Source of the DNA: Bacteroidetes bacterium MED-G17
GTDB lineage: Bacteria > Bacteroidota > Bacteroidia > NS11-12g > UBA9320
NCBI GenBank assembly: GCA_002457675.1
Contig: NTKK01000003.1
Location: 62,001-126,000, forward strand
Reading direction: 5' to 3'
DNA: 64,000 nucleotides
In this document: in pieces, positions 25,922 through 33,925 of the stretch
How positions within the stretch are numbered: the stretch's first letter is position 1
Layout: each line of letters begins with the position of its first letter
Translations under genes and position numbers: made by a program
Notes under the pieces: model-generated
Seen by the model: only the letters and a program-made list of their open reading frames with translations
What the model was told of the DNA's origin: nothing
Database searches by the model: none

Positions 25922-27463
25922 ATGAGCATAATTGTTATTATTTTGTCCGCAATAGCCGGAATTGCTATAGGCGGTTTGGTAGCCACGACTTTAAAAAGTG
26001 GCGTGAATGAAAAGAAAGTCAAAAAATTAGTTGAAGATGCTGAAAAAGAAGCTGCTTCTCTAAAAAGGCAAAAAGAGTTGGAAGCTAAAGAACACTTTAT
26101 GAAACTCAAAAGTGAGCACAATGAAAGTGTCCGGGACACAAAACATGAACTTAGAGGAAAAGAAGCTGAGCTAAGAAGAAAAGAACAAAGTTTGAATGAC
26201 AAAAGTGTAAATTTAGATAAAAGAATGGATGAGGTTGAGCTAAGTAAAAAAGAACTCAAAAAACAACAGGATGCCATCGTAGACAAGAAAATTGGGCTTG
26301 AAAAAAGCCAGAAAGAGTATATAAAAAAGTTAGAATCTGTTGCTAGTATTTCATCAGAAGAAGCAAAAAATGAAATGATGGAAACAATAAAGAAGGAGGC
26401 ACATACAGACGCCATTGTTTATGTAAAACAAATTGTTGATGAAGCTAAATTAACAGCATCTAAAGAAGCAAAAAGAATGATTTTACAAACTATTCAGCGC
26501 ACAGCTGCAGAACAAGCTATCGAAAATACGGTAACTGTATTTAACATCGAAAGTGATGAAGTAAAAGGACGGATCATTGGAAGGGAGGGGCGAAATATCA
26601 GAGCTTTGGAGGCAGCTACTGGGATAGAATTAATTGTTGACGATACACCTGAAGCCATAATTCTTTCAGGGTTCGATCCGGTGAGGAGAGAAGTTGCTCG
26701 ACTTTCTCTTCATAGGCTCATCTCGGATGGAAGAATACATCCAGCAAGAATTGAAGAAGTTGTTTCCAAAACTAAAAAGGAGCTTGAAGATGAAATTGTG
26801 GAGTATGGTCAAAAAGCTGTAATAGAATTGGGCATAAACGGTCTTCACCCACAACTTATAAGAATGGTAGGCAGGATGCGTTATAGATCAAGCTATGGGC
26901 AAAATTTATTACAGCATAGTAAGGAAGTTGCCAGATTGTGCAGCACCATGGCTGCAGAGTTTGGTCTTGATGCCAAGTTGGCCAAAAGAGGAGGATTACT
27001 GCATGATATCGGTAAAGTACCAGAAGAAGATGAAGAAATGCCACATGCATTATTGGGTATGAAACTTTGCGAGAAATTTGGTGAAAACCCTGAAGTCTGC
27101 AACTCGGTTGGCGCACACCATGATGAAATAGAAATGACAAGTTTGTTGTCTCCAATAGTACAGGCCTGCGACGCAATTTCTGGCTCAAGACCTGGTGCTA
27201 GAAGAGAAGATTCAGAAGCATATCTCAAAAGACTTCAGGATTTAGAAAAAACGGCATTAAGCTTTGATGGAGTAGAAAAAGCATATGCTATTCAAGCAGG
27301 CAGGGAGCTAAGGGTTGTAGTAGATAGTGACTCACTTGATGACAAAAAAGCTGACTTACTTTCTTTTGACTTGTCTCAGAAAATTATGAAAGAAATGATC
27401 TACCCAGGTCAAATTAAGGTTACTGTAATTCGCGAACGGCGAGCAGTAAACTTTGCTAAATAG
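25922..27463 (+). CDS. rny: Ribonuclease Y
   Basis: Membrane-anchored endoribonuclease that starts mRNA decay. 513 residues in the usual order: membrane anchor (about 3-22), a long charged coiled coil (about 30-150), a KH domain (about 205-265, with GRIIGREGRNIRALE) and an HD phosphohydrolase domain (about 325-430; HDIGKV at about 361-366 and the GAHHDE segment further on). It ends the pheT-to-rny series and overlaps the convergent crtI by 8 nt. Confidence 0.97.
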   Translation: MSIIVIILSAIAGIAIGGLVATTLKSGVNEKKVKKLVEDAEKEAASLKRQKELEAKEHFMKLKSEHNESVRDTKHELRGKEAELRRKEQSLNDKSVNLDKRMDEVELSKKELKKQQDAIVDKKIGLEKSQKEYIKKLESVASISSEEAKNEMMETIKKEAHTDAIVYVKQIVDEAKLTASKEAKRMILQTIQRTAAEQAIENTVTVFNIESDEVKGRIIGREGRNIRALEAATGIELIVDDTPEAIILSGFDPVRREVARLSLHRLISDGRIHPARIEEVVSKTKKELEDEIVEYGQKAVIELGINGLHPQLIRMVGRMRYRSSYGQNLLQHSKEVARLCSTMAAEFGLDAKLAKRGGLLHDIGKVPEEDEEMPHALLGMKLCEKFGENPEVCNSVGAHHDEIEMTSLLSPIVQACDAISGSRPGARREDSEAYLKRLQDLEKTALSFDGVEKAYAIQAGRELRVVVDSDSLDDKKADLLSFDLSQKIMKEMIYPGQIKVTVIRERRAVNFAK

Positions 27464-28928
27464 TTTTCAATATTTGCTCTGCAGCAACTTTCCCACTTAT
27501 TAAACTCGGAGGTACTCCAGGTCCTGGGGTTGTAAGTTGCCCTGCAAAGTATAAATTTTCCACCTTTTTGCTTTTTAATTTTGGTTTTAGAAACGCCGTT
27601 TGGTCCAAGGTATTTGCCAAACCATATGCATTACCTTTAAGGCTATTATATTCTTGCATAAATTCTTTTCGACTAAAGGTCTCGTATACTTCTATATGCT
27701 TAGAAATGTCTATCCCAAAATGACCTTCCATTCTTTTGCAGATCATTTCAAAATATTTTTTTCTAATAATTTCATTGTCATCATTTAATTCTACAGACGT
27801 TGGGATTAAAAAAAATAAATTCTCTTTACCAGGAGGTGCTACTGATTTGTCAGTTCTACTGGGCGCACATAGGTAAAACAAGGGGTCAGTTGGCCATTTA
27901 TGTGTGGTGTATATTTCTTTTGCATGATTTTCAAAATTTGAATCAAAAAATAGGCTGTGGTGTTTTAATTTATCAATTTTCGTATTTAAACCCACGTAAT
28001 ATAACAAGGACGATGGAGCCATTTTTCGACTATTCCAATAATTATCCGAGTAGCTTCTGTCAGATTCAAAAAGTAAATTTTTTTCGGTAAATGCATAATC
28101 TGCGGAGGAAATTATATAATCTGTTTTGAAGCTACCTTGAGATGAGTAAACCTCATAGGCTTTCCCTTTATGTGTTCGAATATGTAAAACATTTTGATTT
28201 GTTTCAATATTTACACCGAGTTCAATAGCTACTTTTTCCATTGCCTCGATGATTTTATTCATTCCGCCCATAGGATACCAAGTTCCCAATTTTAAATCAG
28301 CATAGTTCATTAAACTATAGAGTGCTGGAATATTGGCTGCGGTTTGTCCTAAGAAAAGAACTGGAAACTCCAGAATCAATCTTAAGTAGGGGTGCTTCAC
28401 AACTTCGGCAACGTGCTTTCTCATGGATTTGAAAATATCCAGTTTAAGTGCTTTTTTGAGTAAGTCGAACTGAGCAAATTCAAGAATACTTAGGGATGGT
28501 TTTGAAACAAATTCGCCCAACCCAATTTTGTATTTTATTTCTGCTTCATCAAAAAATTTTTTTAATCGCAATGAACTACCACTTTCATATCGCTCAAAAA
28601 GCTCAAATAAGTCAGCTTCTGAAGCTGGAACAGAAATTTTTTCTTTCTTAAAAAATACATCATAGCTAGGATCAAGTCTTTCGAGCTGATATAAATCAGA
28701 AACCTGATAACCAAAGTCTGAAAAATATTGTTCAAAAACATCTGGCATCCAATACCAACTGGGACCCATATCGAAAGTGAATCCATTTTTTGAAAATTTC
28801 CTTGCTCTACCACCAACGGTGTCATGTTTTTCCAAAAGAGTTACTTCAATCCCTTCATTAGCTAAATAAGAGGCAGCACTTAATCCCGCAAACCCACCAC
28901 CAATAACCACAACCTTTTTATTATCCAT
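27456..28928 (-). CDS. crtI: Phytoene desaturase family oxidoreductase
   Basis: FAD-dependent carotenoid desaturase family, 490 residues. The dinucleotide-binding motif VVIGGGFAGLSAASYLA is at 6-22, followed by the family segments VGGRARKF and FDMGPSWYWMPD; the C-terminus has FAGQLTTPGPGVPPSLISGK, a second CrtI signature. It is the only carotenoid gene in the window: crtB, crtY and crtZ are absent. Desaturation of phytoene is the likely reaction, but related desaturase or isomerase activities cannot be excluded. The 3' end overlaps rny by 8 nt; it is divergent from the coiled-coil gene with a 79-nt gap. Confidence 0.9.
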   Translation of the reverse strand: MDNKKVVVIGGGFAGLSAASYLANEGIEVTLLEKHDTVGGRARKFSKNGFTFDMGPSWYWMPDVFEQYFSDFGYQVSDLYQLERLDPSYDVFFKKEKISVPASEADLFELFERYESGSSLRLKKFFDEAEIKYKIGLGEFVSKPSLSILEFAQFDLLKKALKLDIFKSMRKHVAEVVKHPYLRLILEFPVLFLGQTAANIPALYSLMNYADLKLGTWYPMGGMNKIIEAMEKVAIELGVNIETNQNVLHIRTHKGKAYEVYSSQGSFKTDYIISSADYAFTEKNLLFESDRSYSDNYWNSRKMAPSSLLYYVGLNTKIDKLKHHSLFFDSNFENHAKEIYTTHKWPTDPLFYLCAPSRTDKSVAPPGKENLFFLIPTSVELNDDNEIIRKKYFEMICKRMEGHFGIDISKHIEVYETFSRKEFMQEYNSLKGNAYGLANTLDQTAFLKPKLKSKKVENLYFAGQLTTPGPGVPPSLISGKVAAEQILKTI

Positions 28929-29007
28929 TTTATTCTCTAAACCGAATTAGTTTCAAACTAAACAAAAGATTATTATAATTGGTTGGATTTATTATTTTTA
29001 CCATTCC

Positions 29008-29934
29008 ATGGCACTAGGATCCTACGAAAAAGAACGAAATAGAAAAGGTTTGTTTATCATTATTGCGCTATTGCTAGTAGTCAATGCATTATTAATTTAT
29101 TTCCTAACTGCAAAACGAAGTGAACTCAGGGATACAAACATTGAATTAGCGGAAACGGAAGAGACAAAAATTGAATTGCAAAATTTATTGAATGACTCAG
29201 AAAGTGAACTTGGTGAATACAAACTTCAAAACGCAAGTTTAGACAGTATCATTTATGTTAGAAATGAAGCTTTAGAAAAAAGAATCAGTAGAATAAAGCA
29301 ATTAATAAGTAGCGATAGAATAAGTAAAAGTGCTTTGCAACAGGCAAAAAAACAAATAGCTGATCTGAAGAGACAACTGGCTTCATTTACATCTGAGATT
29401 GACTCGCTAAGTAGAGAAAACAAATATTTAAAAGACGAAAATTATGTAATGCAGCAAGCCATTATTGAGGAGCAAACCAAGAATGCTAACCTGAGCAACG
29501 CAAATAGAATGTTGGAAGATAAAGTTGATTTGGCTTCAAAGATGCGCCCTTTAAACCTCGAGGGATCGGCAGTCAGAAAAAGAAGTAATGGTTCATATAA
29601 ACCCATCAGTAAACTTAAGAGGGCTGATCAACTTTTAATTAAGTTTACCTTAGCGAAAAATGAGGTGGCTGAGCAAGTCCCTAAAGTTATTTACCTTAAG
29701 TTGATGTCACCAAGCAAAGAAACCATTTACAATGAAGCCATAGGTTCAGGAAAATTTATTTTTAGAGGTGAAGAATCTTTATATACGGATAAAGTCACTA
29801 TAAATTTTGAGAATAAAAATGAAAGAGTAACTTTTGCTTGGCCGGTAAAAGAGTACATGATCGCAGGTGAATACGAAGCTATTCTCTTTTCTGAAAATCA
29901 TCTAATTGGAAAGACCAGCTTTAGCGTCAAGTAG
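29008..29934 (+). CDS. Membrane-anchored coiled-coil protein with C-terminal beta-rich domain
   Basis: A 308-residue protein of unknown function. A short basic N-terminus is followed by one membrane segment (about 15-34), a long coiled coil (about 36-180; leucine and charged heptads with many Glu, Lys and Gln) and a C-terminal domain (about 190-308) with alternating strands (KVIYLKLMSP, KVTINFEN, ERVTFAWPVKEYMIAGEYEAILF). By topology the coiled coil and beta domain would lie in the periplasm. It stands alone on this strand; its last 33 nt overlap the convergent thioesterase gene. Confidence 0.75.
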   Translation: MALGSYEKERNRKGLFIIIALLLVVNALLIYFLTAKRSELRDTNIELAETEETKIELQNLLNDSESELGEYKLQNASLDSIIYVRNEALEKRISRIKQLISSDRISKSALQQAKKQIADLKRQLASFTSEIDSLSRENKYLKDENYVMQQAIIEEQTKNANLSNANRMLEDKVDLASKMRPLNLEGSAVRKRSNGSYKPISKLKRADQLLIKFTLAKNEVAEQVPKVIYLKLMSPSKETIYNEAIGSGKFIFRGEESLYTDKVTINFENKNERVTFAWPVKEYMIAGEYEAILFSENHLIGKTSFSVK

Positions 29935-30348
29935 TTTTTGTCTAAATTTTTCGGGTATTTCTTGCGTTTTTTTAGAAACATAATCATAAAATATGATTCC
30001 TGTTTTTGCTTTTGCTAAGAGGGTTTTTGATTCTTGTTTTTGTAGGGAATAATAGAGTTCAAAACTTGCATTGCCAATTTCACCCAAAAACAATGATATT
30101 TTTAGCTTATCATTTAAATGGCCTTCTGAAAGATACACTATCGAGGCATCCCCCTGAATGATACTTTTTCCTTCAATTGACAATTCCGAATAATCCAAGC
30201 TTTGCAACCATTGTATTCGGGTTTGTTGGGCATAAACCAAAATCATTTCATTACCTAAATGCTGGCCATAGTTTAAGTCGTCTACTCTTATTTCTAAATC
30301 AAAACTATAAAGAAAAGTTGATGGTATGTTTAGTTTTACCCTAGGCAT
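29902..30348 (-). CDS. Hot-dog fold thioesterase, 4HBT type
   Basis: A 148-residue acyl-CoA thioesterase-like protein. The segment RVDDLNYGQHLGNEMILVY (about 21-39) corresponds to the active-site turn of 4-hydroxybenzoyl-CoA thioesterases, with the region beginning ARTRIQW-like helix after it. The acyl substrate is unknown. It is the last of three minus-strand genes (lysozyme-like, thioesterase, thioesterase) separated by 1 and 3 nt. Its end runs 33 nt into the convergent coiled-coil gene. Confidence 0.85.
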   Translation of the reverse strand: MPRVKLNIPSTFLYSFDLEIRVDDLNYGQHLGNEMILVYAQQTRIQWLQSLDYSELSIEGKSIIQGDASIVYLSEGHLNDKLKISLFLGEIGNASFELYYSLQKQESKTLLAKAKTGIIFYDYVSKKTQEIPEKFRQKLLDAKAGLSN

Positions 30349-30351
30349 AAA

Positions 30352-30747
30352 TTAAAAAGCTGAGCGTAAAATTTGAGTTAAATTCTCATCTATTCGTGCG
30401 GGCAATTTATGCCGCACACTAAATAGCACAAAAGTGATTTTTGCACTAAAAATTACTTTTTCTTCTTTTATCATTTCCTGAAGAAAACTACAGCTTGTAT
30501 TGCCTATTTTACATAGACTGGTTTCAATGCATATGTCGTCACCTGGCAAAGCTGGTGCCTTGAATTGGGCATCTATATTTACGATGAAAAATTGAAGTTT
30601 TTTTTCTCTAAATGTAGCAGTTCCCATGAATTTATGGACAATTTGCCATCTAGCCTCTTCACATAATTCAAAATATCGAGCATTGTTTATATGTCCATAT
30701 GCATCACAATGATACCCTCTAACGGTAAAGTGAAATTCTTTTTTCAA
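30352..30747 (-). CDS. Hot-dog fold thioesterase, YbgC/4HBT type
   Basis: A 131-residue thioesterase-like protein. The classic active-site turn CDAYGHINNARYFELCEEAR (about 14-33) has the catalytic Asp15 and the GHINNARYF helix start. It is probably a short-chain acyl-CoA thioesterase. It is adjacent to a second member of the same fold (3-nt gap), but the two share little sequence, so they are not a recent duplication; they may act on different acyl chains or pair up. Confidence 0.88.
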   Translation of the reverse strand: MKKEFHFTVRGYHCDAYGHINNARYFELCEEARWQIVHKFMGTATFREKKLQFFIVNIDAQFKAPALPGDDICIETSLCKIGNTSCSFLQEMIKEEKVIFSAKITFVLFSVRHKLPARIDENLTQILRSAF

Positions 30748-30748
30748 A

Positions 30749-31390
30749 TCAATTTGACGTCTGTAAAATAATATTTTTAAAACTATCCATTAAGCGTAAA
30801 CCATCGTTTACATAATTTTTTCTATAAGTAAATGGTTTACCATATTTTGGGTACGGTTTGCCAGTATTATGGATGTGAAAAGCGTCTTTAAATTTGCCCT
30901 CGCGAAGATAAGTCCCATAATTTTTTGAGATCCAATCTATACCGATAGCAACCCTATTGGCTTTATCAAAATCTTTTCTATTGATTTTCATAGGGATTGA
31001 TTTATAGCCCATAATTTGCAAAGGCCCCCAGCTGCTAGAAAGCTCTCTTAAATCATTCTCGTTTTGATTTATTAGGTCTTTTTGCTCGATTCGTTCAAAT
31101 TGTTTTAGTTGCCCGTTTTTCACTTGTTTAAGTTGTCTATAAATGTGTTTTTCAAAACGGCGAGGGATTATTTTCCTCCCAGAGCATTCTAAGCCAATTA
31201 TTGCCAATACATAGGAGGGTGGAATATTTGGGTAGCGTTCACAAGCGTGCTGGACATCTTGGTAATAATTTTGGAATGTAATTTCTACCAAGCCATTTCC
31301 TCTTTTTAATTGAAGATTATTGTCGCCCTTTTTTGTGTAAAGTACAACAGCTATAAGTATTACTGGCAAGATTGTTATCCACCACTTCAT
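30749..31390 (-). CDS. Lysozyme-like N-acetylmuramidase, membrane-anchored
   Basis: A 213-residue protein with one N-terminal membrane segment (about 4-18) and a lysozyme-superfamily domain. AIIGLECSG (63-71) places the likely catalytic Glu at 68; RRFEKHIYRQLK (77-88) and SSWGPLQIMGY (about 119-129) match the muramidase (DUF3380-like) core, and the C-terminal HIHNTGKPYPKY segment resembles the end of transglycosylase domains. It should cut peptidoglycan in the periplasm. It lies 1 nt before a thioesterase gene, probably only sharing a transcript. Confidence 0.75.
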   Translation of the reverse strand: MKWWITILPVILIAVVLYTKKGDNNLQLKRGNGLVEITFQNYYQDVQHACERYPNIPPSYVLAIIGLECSGRKIIPRRFEKHIYRQLKQVKNGQLKQFERIEQKDLINQNENDLRELSSSWGPLQIMGYKSIPMKINRKDFDKANRVAIGIDWISKNYGTYLREGKFKDAFHIHNTGKPYPKYGKPFTYRKNYVNDGLRLMDSFKNIILQTSN

Positions 31391-31416
31391 GGTTTAGATA
31401 ATAAAACGAATTAATT

Positions 31417-33078
31417 TTATTTTAATTTTCTACGAAGAATTTTCCCAACGTTAGATTTTGGAAGCTCCTCTCTAAAATGAATCTGTTTGGGGATCTTATA
31501 ATTTGTAAGTTTTTCTTTACAGAGTAGTTTAATCTCATCTGCTGACAAGGTAGGATCTTTCTTGACAATAAATGCGGCAACCAATTCTGAAGACTTTTTA
31601 TCTTCAACACCTGTAACACCAACTTCTAAAACTTTTGGATGTTCTGAAATTACTTTTTCTACTTCATTTGGGTAAACATTAAATCCAGAAACATTGATCA
31701 TCTCTTTTTTTCTGTCAATAATTTTGAAAAAAAAGTCTTCATCCATATAGCCTATATCACCCGTAAGGAAGTAGCCGTTTTCTGTAAAGTATTTTTTATT
31801 TTCCTCTCCAACATTCCAATAACCTTGATGAACTTGTGGTCCTTTTATCCCAATTTCTCCATGCTCACCTTGGGGCAATTCGTTCTGTTGGTCATCAAAA
31901 ATGGCCATGTCTGTATCTGGAACTGGAATACCAATAAATCCAATTTTGTGCTTACCACCTAAAGGTGCAAAAGATGCAACAGGTGAGGTTTCTGAAAGAC
32001 CATAACCTTCTAGAAGATCAACACCAGTGATACTTTTCCATTTATCTGCAACAACCTTTTGAATGGACATACCACCACCTACTGATAATTTAAGTTGATC
32101 AAATTTCAATTTTTTAAATTCTGGATGGTTTAACATTCCGTTGTAAAGTGTGTTCACACCGGTAATGTAATTCATAGGATATTTTTTCAGAATTTTCAAA
32201 AATCCAGACATATCTCTTGGATTGGTGACCAATATGTTTTTTGCACCAGTTGTATAGAAGAGCATGCAATTAATAGTGAGTGCAAAAATGTGGTAGAGTG
32301 GCAAGGCGGTAATTACAATTTCCCCTTTGTGGTCAAAAAGGTTTCCAATCCATGCGTGACATTGCATTATATTAGATATGATATTTGAATGACTAAGCTG
32401 TGCACCTTTTGAAAGTCCTGTTGTGCCGCCTGTATATTGTAAAAATGCGATATCATTTCTATTTATATCAATGGCCTTAGGGGTTTTATTTGCAGATTTT
32501 GACAGAATTTGTTTGAGAGAAATTGCCTGCGGTAGATGAAAAGTAGGCACCATTTTCTTGATATGCTTAATTACCGTATTGATAATTGTTCCTTTGAATC
32601 CGCCTACTTGATCACCAATTTTGGTAGTTATCACGGTATAAATATTGGTATCATCAATGATTGATTCTAGATTTTTGCAGAAATTTTCGAGTATAACTAT
32701 TGCTTTTGCTCCTGAATCTTTAAACTGATGCTTCATTTCATGAGGTGTATAAAGCGGATTTGTGTTGACTACTACTAAACCGGCCTTGATGGCTCCAAAT
32801 AATACAATAGGAAACTGTAAAATATTTGGCAACTGGATAGCAATTCTATCTCCTTTTTTAAGGTTTGTATTTGTTTGAATATAATGGGCAAAAGCATCTG
32901 AAAATGCCCCAATTTCGCCATAACTTAAACTTTTATCAAAGCAAAAGAATGAAGGATCCGAATGGTATTTTTCCGAGTTTTCATTAATCAAATCTATCAA
33001 GCTATTGTATCTATCTAGATCTGCGTTATGTGGTACAAAGTCAGGATAATTTTTTATCCAAGGTCTATTTGACGGCAT
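31417..33078 (-). CDS. fadD: Long-chain acyl-CoA synthetase (AMP-binding)
   Basis: Activates fatty acids to acyl-CoA via acyl-AMP. 553 residues with the ANL motifs: P-loop-like LQYTGGTTGLSKGA (about 213-226), EGYGLSETSP, the TGDIGYMDEDFFFKIIDRKKEMI segment (hinge and A8 region) and a C-terminal catalytic Lys in SNVGKILRR. It sits among thioesterase genes and downstream of smpB (27-nt gap), a grouping that suggests fatty-acid turnover. Chain-length preference is not evident. Confidence 0.93.
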   Translation of the reverse strand: MPSNRPWIKNYPDFVPHNADLDRYNSLIDLINENSEKYHSDPSFFCFDKSLSYGEIGAFSDAFAHYIQTNTNLKKGDRIAIQLPNILQFPIVLFGAIKAGLVVVNTNPLYTPHEMKHQFKDSGAKAIVILENFCKNLESIIDDTNIYTVITTKIGDQVGGFKGTIINTVIKHIKKMVPTFHLPQAISLKQILSKSANKTPKAIDINRNDIAFLQYTGGTTGLSKGAQLSHSNIISNIMQCHAWIGNLFDHKGEIVITALPLYHIFALTINCMLFYTTGAKNILVTNPRDMSGFLKILKKYPMNYITGVNTLYNGMLNHPEFKKLKFDQLKLSVGGGMSIQKVVADKWKSITGVDLLEGYGLSETSPVASFAPLGGKHKIGFIGIPVPDTDMAIFDDQQNELPQGEHGEIGIKGPQVHQGYWNVGEENKKYFTENGYFLTGDIGYMDEDFFFKIIDRKKEMINVSGFNVYPNEVEKVISEHPKVLEVGVTGVEDKKSSELVAAFIVKKDPTLSADEIKLLCKEKLTNYKIPKQIHFREELPKSNVGKILRRKLK

Positions 33079-33105
33079 GTAAAGTATAATTTAAAACTTA
33101 CAATA

Positions 33106-33549
33106 TTATAAATATCTATCTATTTCGCGCTGAATGTCTTTTTGTTTGAGTGATTCTCTTTTGTCGTGCAATTTTTTACCTTTTCCGAGACCAATTTTTA
33201 GTTTTAGAAAATTCCTTTCTGAAATAAAGATCTCTAAGGGGATTAAGGTATTTCCCTGTATTTCCACTTTAGATTTTATTTTTTTCAATTCTTTTTTCGT
33301 TAGGAGCAATTGTTTGTCTCTTAATGGTTCTTGATTTACGTATCCTGCATTTCTAAATTCATTTATTTGCATCCCTCGGATTATCAACTTTTTTTGGTGA
33401 AATAGGCAATAAGCCTCTGAAATGGAGGCCTCACTTTTTTTTAGTGATTTTACTTCTGCTCCGGTTAAGACCATACCTGCAACAAAGGTTTCCTCTATTT
33501 GGTATTCAAATCTTGCTTTACGGTTTGATATGATAAGTCTATTTTTCAA
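33106..33549 (-). CDS. smpB: SsrA-binding protein SmpB
   Basis: Binds tmRNA and rescues stalled ribosomes. 147 residues with an intact SmpB core: NRKARFEYQIEETFVAGMVL, TGAEVKSLKKSEASI, the LLTKKELKKI segment and a basic C-terminal tail (GKGKKLHDKRESLKQKDIQRE). It overlaps the end of the FlK-type thioesterase gene by 11 nt. No tmRNA gene (ssrA) is present in the window. Confidence 0.96.
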   Translation of the reverse strand: MKNRLIISNRKARFEYQIEETFVAGMVLTGAEVKSLKKSEASISEAYCLFHQKKLIIRGMQINEFRNAGYVNQEPLRDKQLLLTKKELKKIKSKVEIQGNTLIPLEIFISERNFLKLKIGLGKGKKLHDKRESLKQKDIQREIDRYL

Positions 33550-33925
33550 CTGTTTTCTTCAATCTTAAAAAAATAGCACTCATTTTTTTTCGGTTTACCA
33601 ATTTTTGCCCAGTGCGCCCTTCAGCAATAGTCCTTTTACCCACTTTTGCGACAAATTTTATCACAAAGTTTTTTTTATCTTCATTTACTATCCTTCCTTC
33701 AAAAAGTATTTCTTCATGTAAGAATGCGGGCCCTAAATGTTGGATATCTACAAAGGTACCAATGCCTTCATTGTGTTCATCTACAAAAGGCAAAATGAAC
33801 ATTCGTCCTAATTTTTCTGCCTCTCGGCAAAGGGTATATGTGCTGCAAACTTCATGGATATCCGATCCAAAAAAATTGGGAAAGTCATTTTCTTGCACAC
33901 TATAGCTATGGATTTTATTTTTCAT
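33539..33925 (-). CDS. FlK-like thioesterase
   Basis: A 128-residue hot-dog protein of the fluoroacetyl-CoA thioesterase-like group. VCSTYTLCREAEKLGRMFILPFV (about 26-48, shown in part) and GIGTFVDIQHLGPAFLHEE (about 53-71) correspond to the Thr, Glu and His active-site regions of FlK. In most bacteria these are general acyl-CoA thioesterases; there is no reason to expect a fluoroacetate role. It overlaps the ABC ATPase gene by 4 nt (ATGA) and smpB by 11 nt, so the three are coupled. Confidence 0.82.
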   Translation of the reverse strand: MKNKIHSYSVQENDFPNFFGSDIHEVCSTYTLCREAEKLGRMFILPFVDEHNEGIGTFVDIQHLGPAFLHEEILFEGRIVNEDKKNFVIKFVAKVGKRTIAEGRTGQKLVNRKKMSAIFLRLKKTVEK

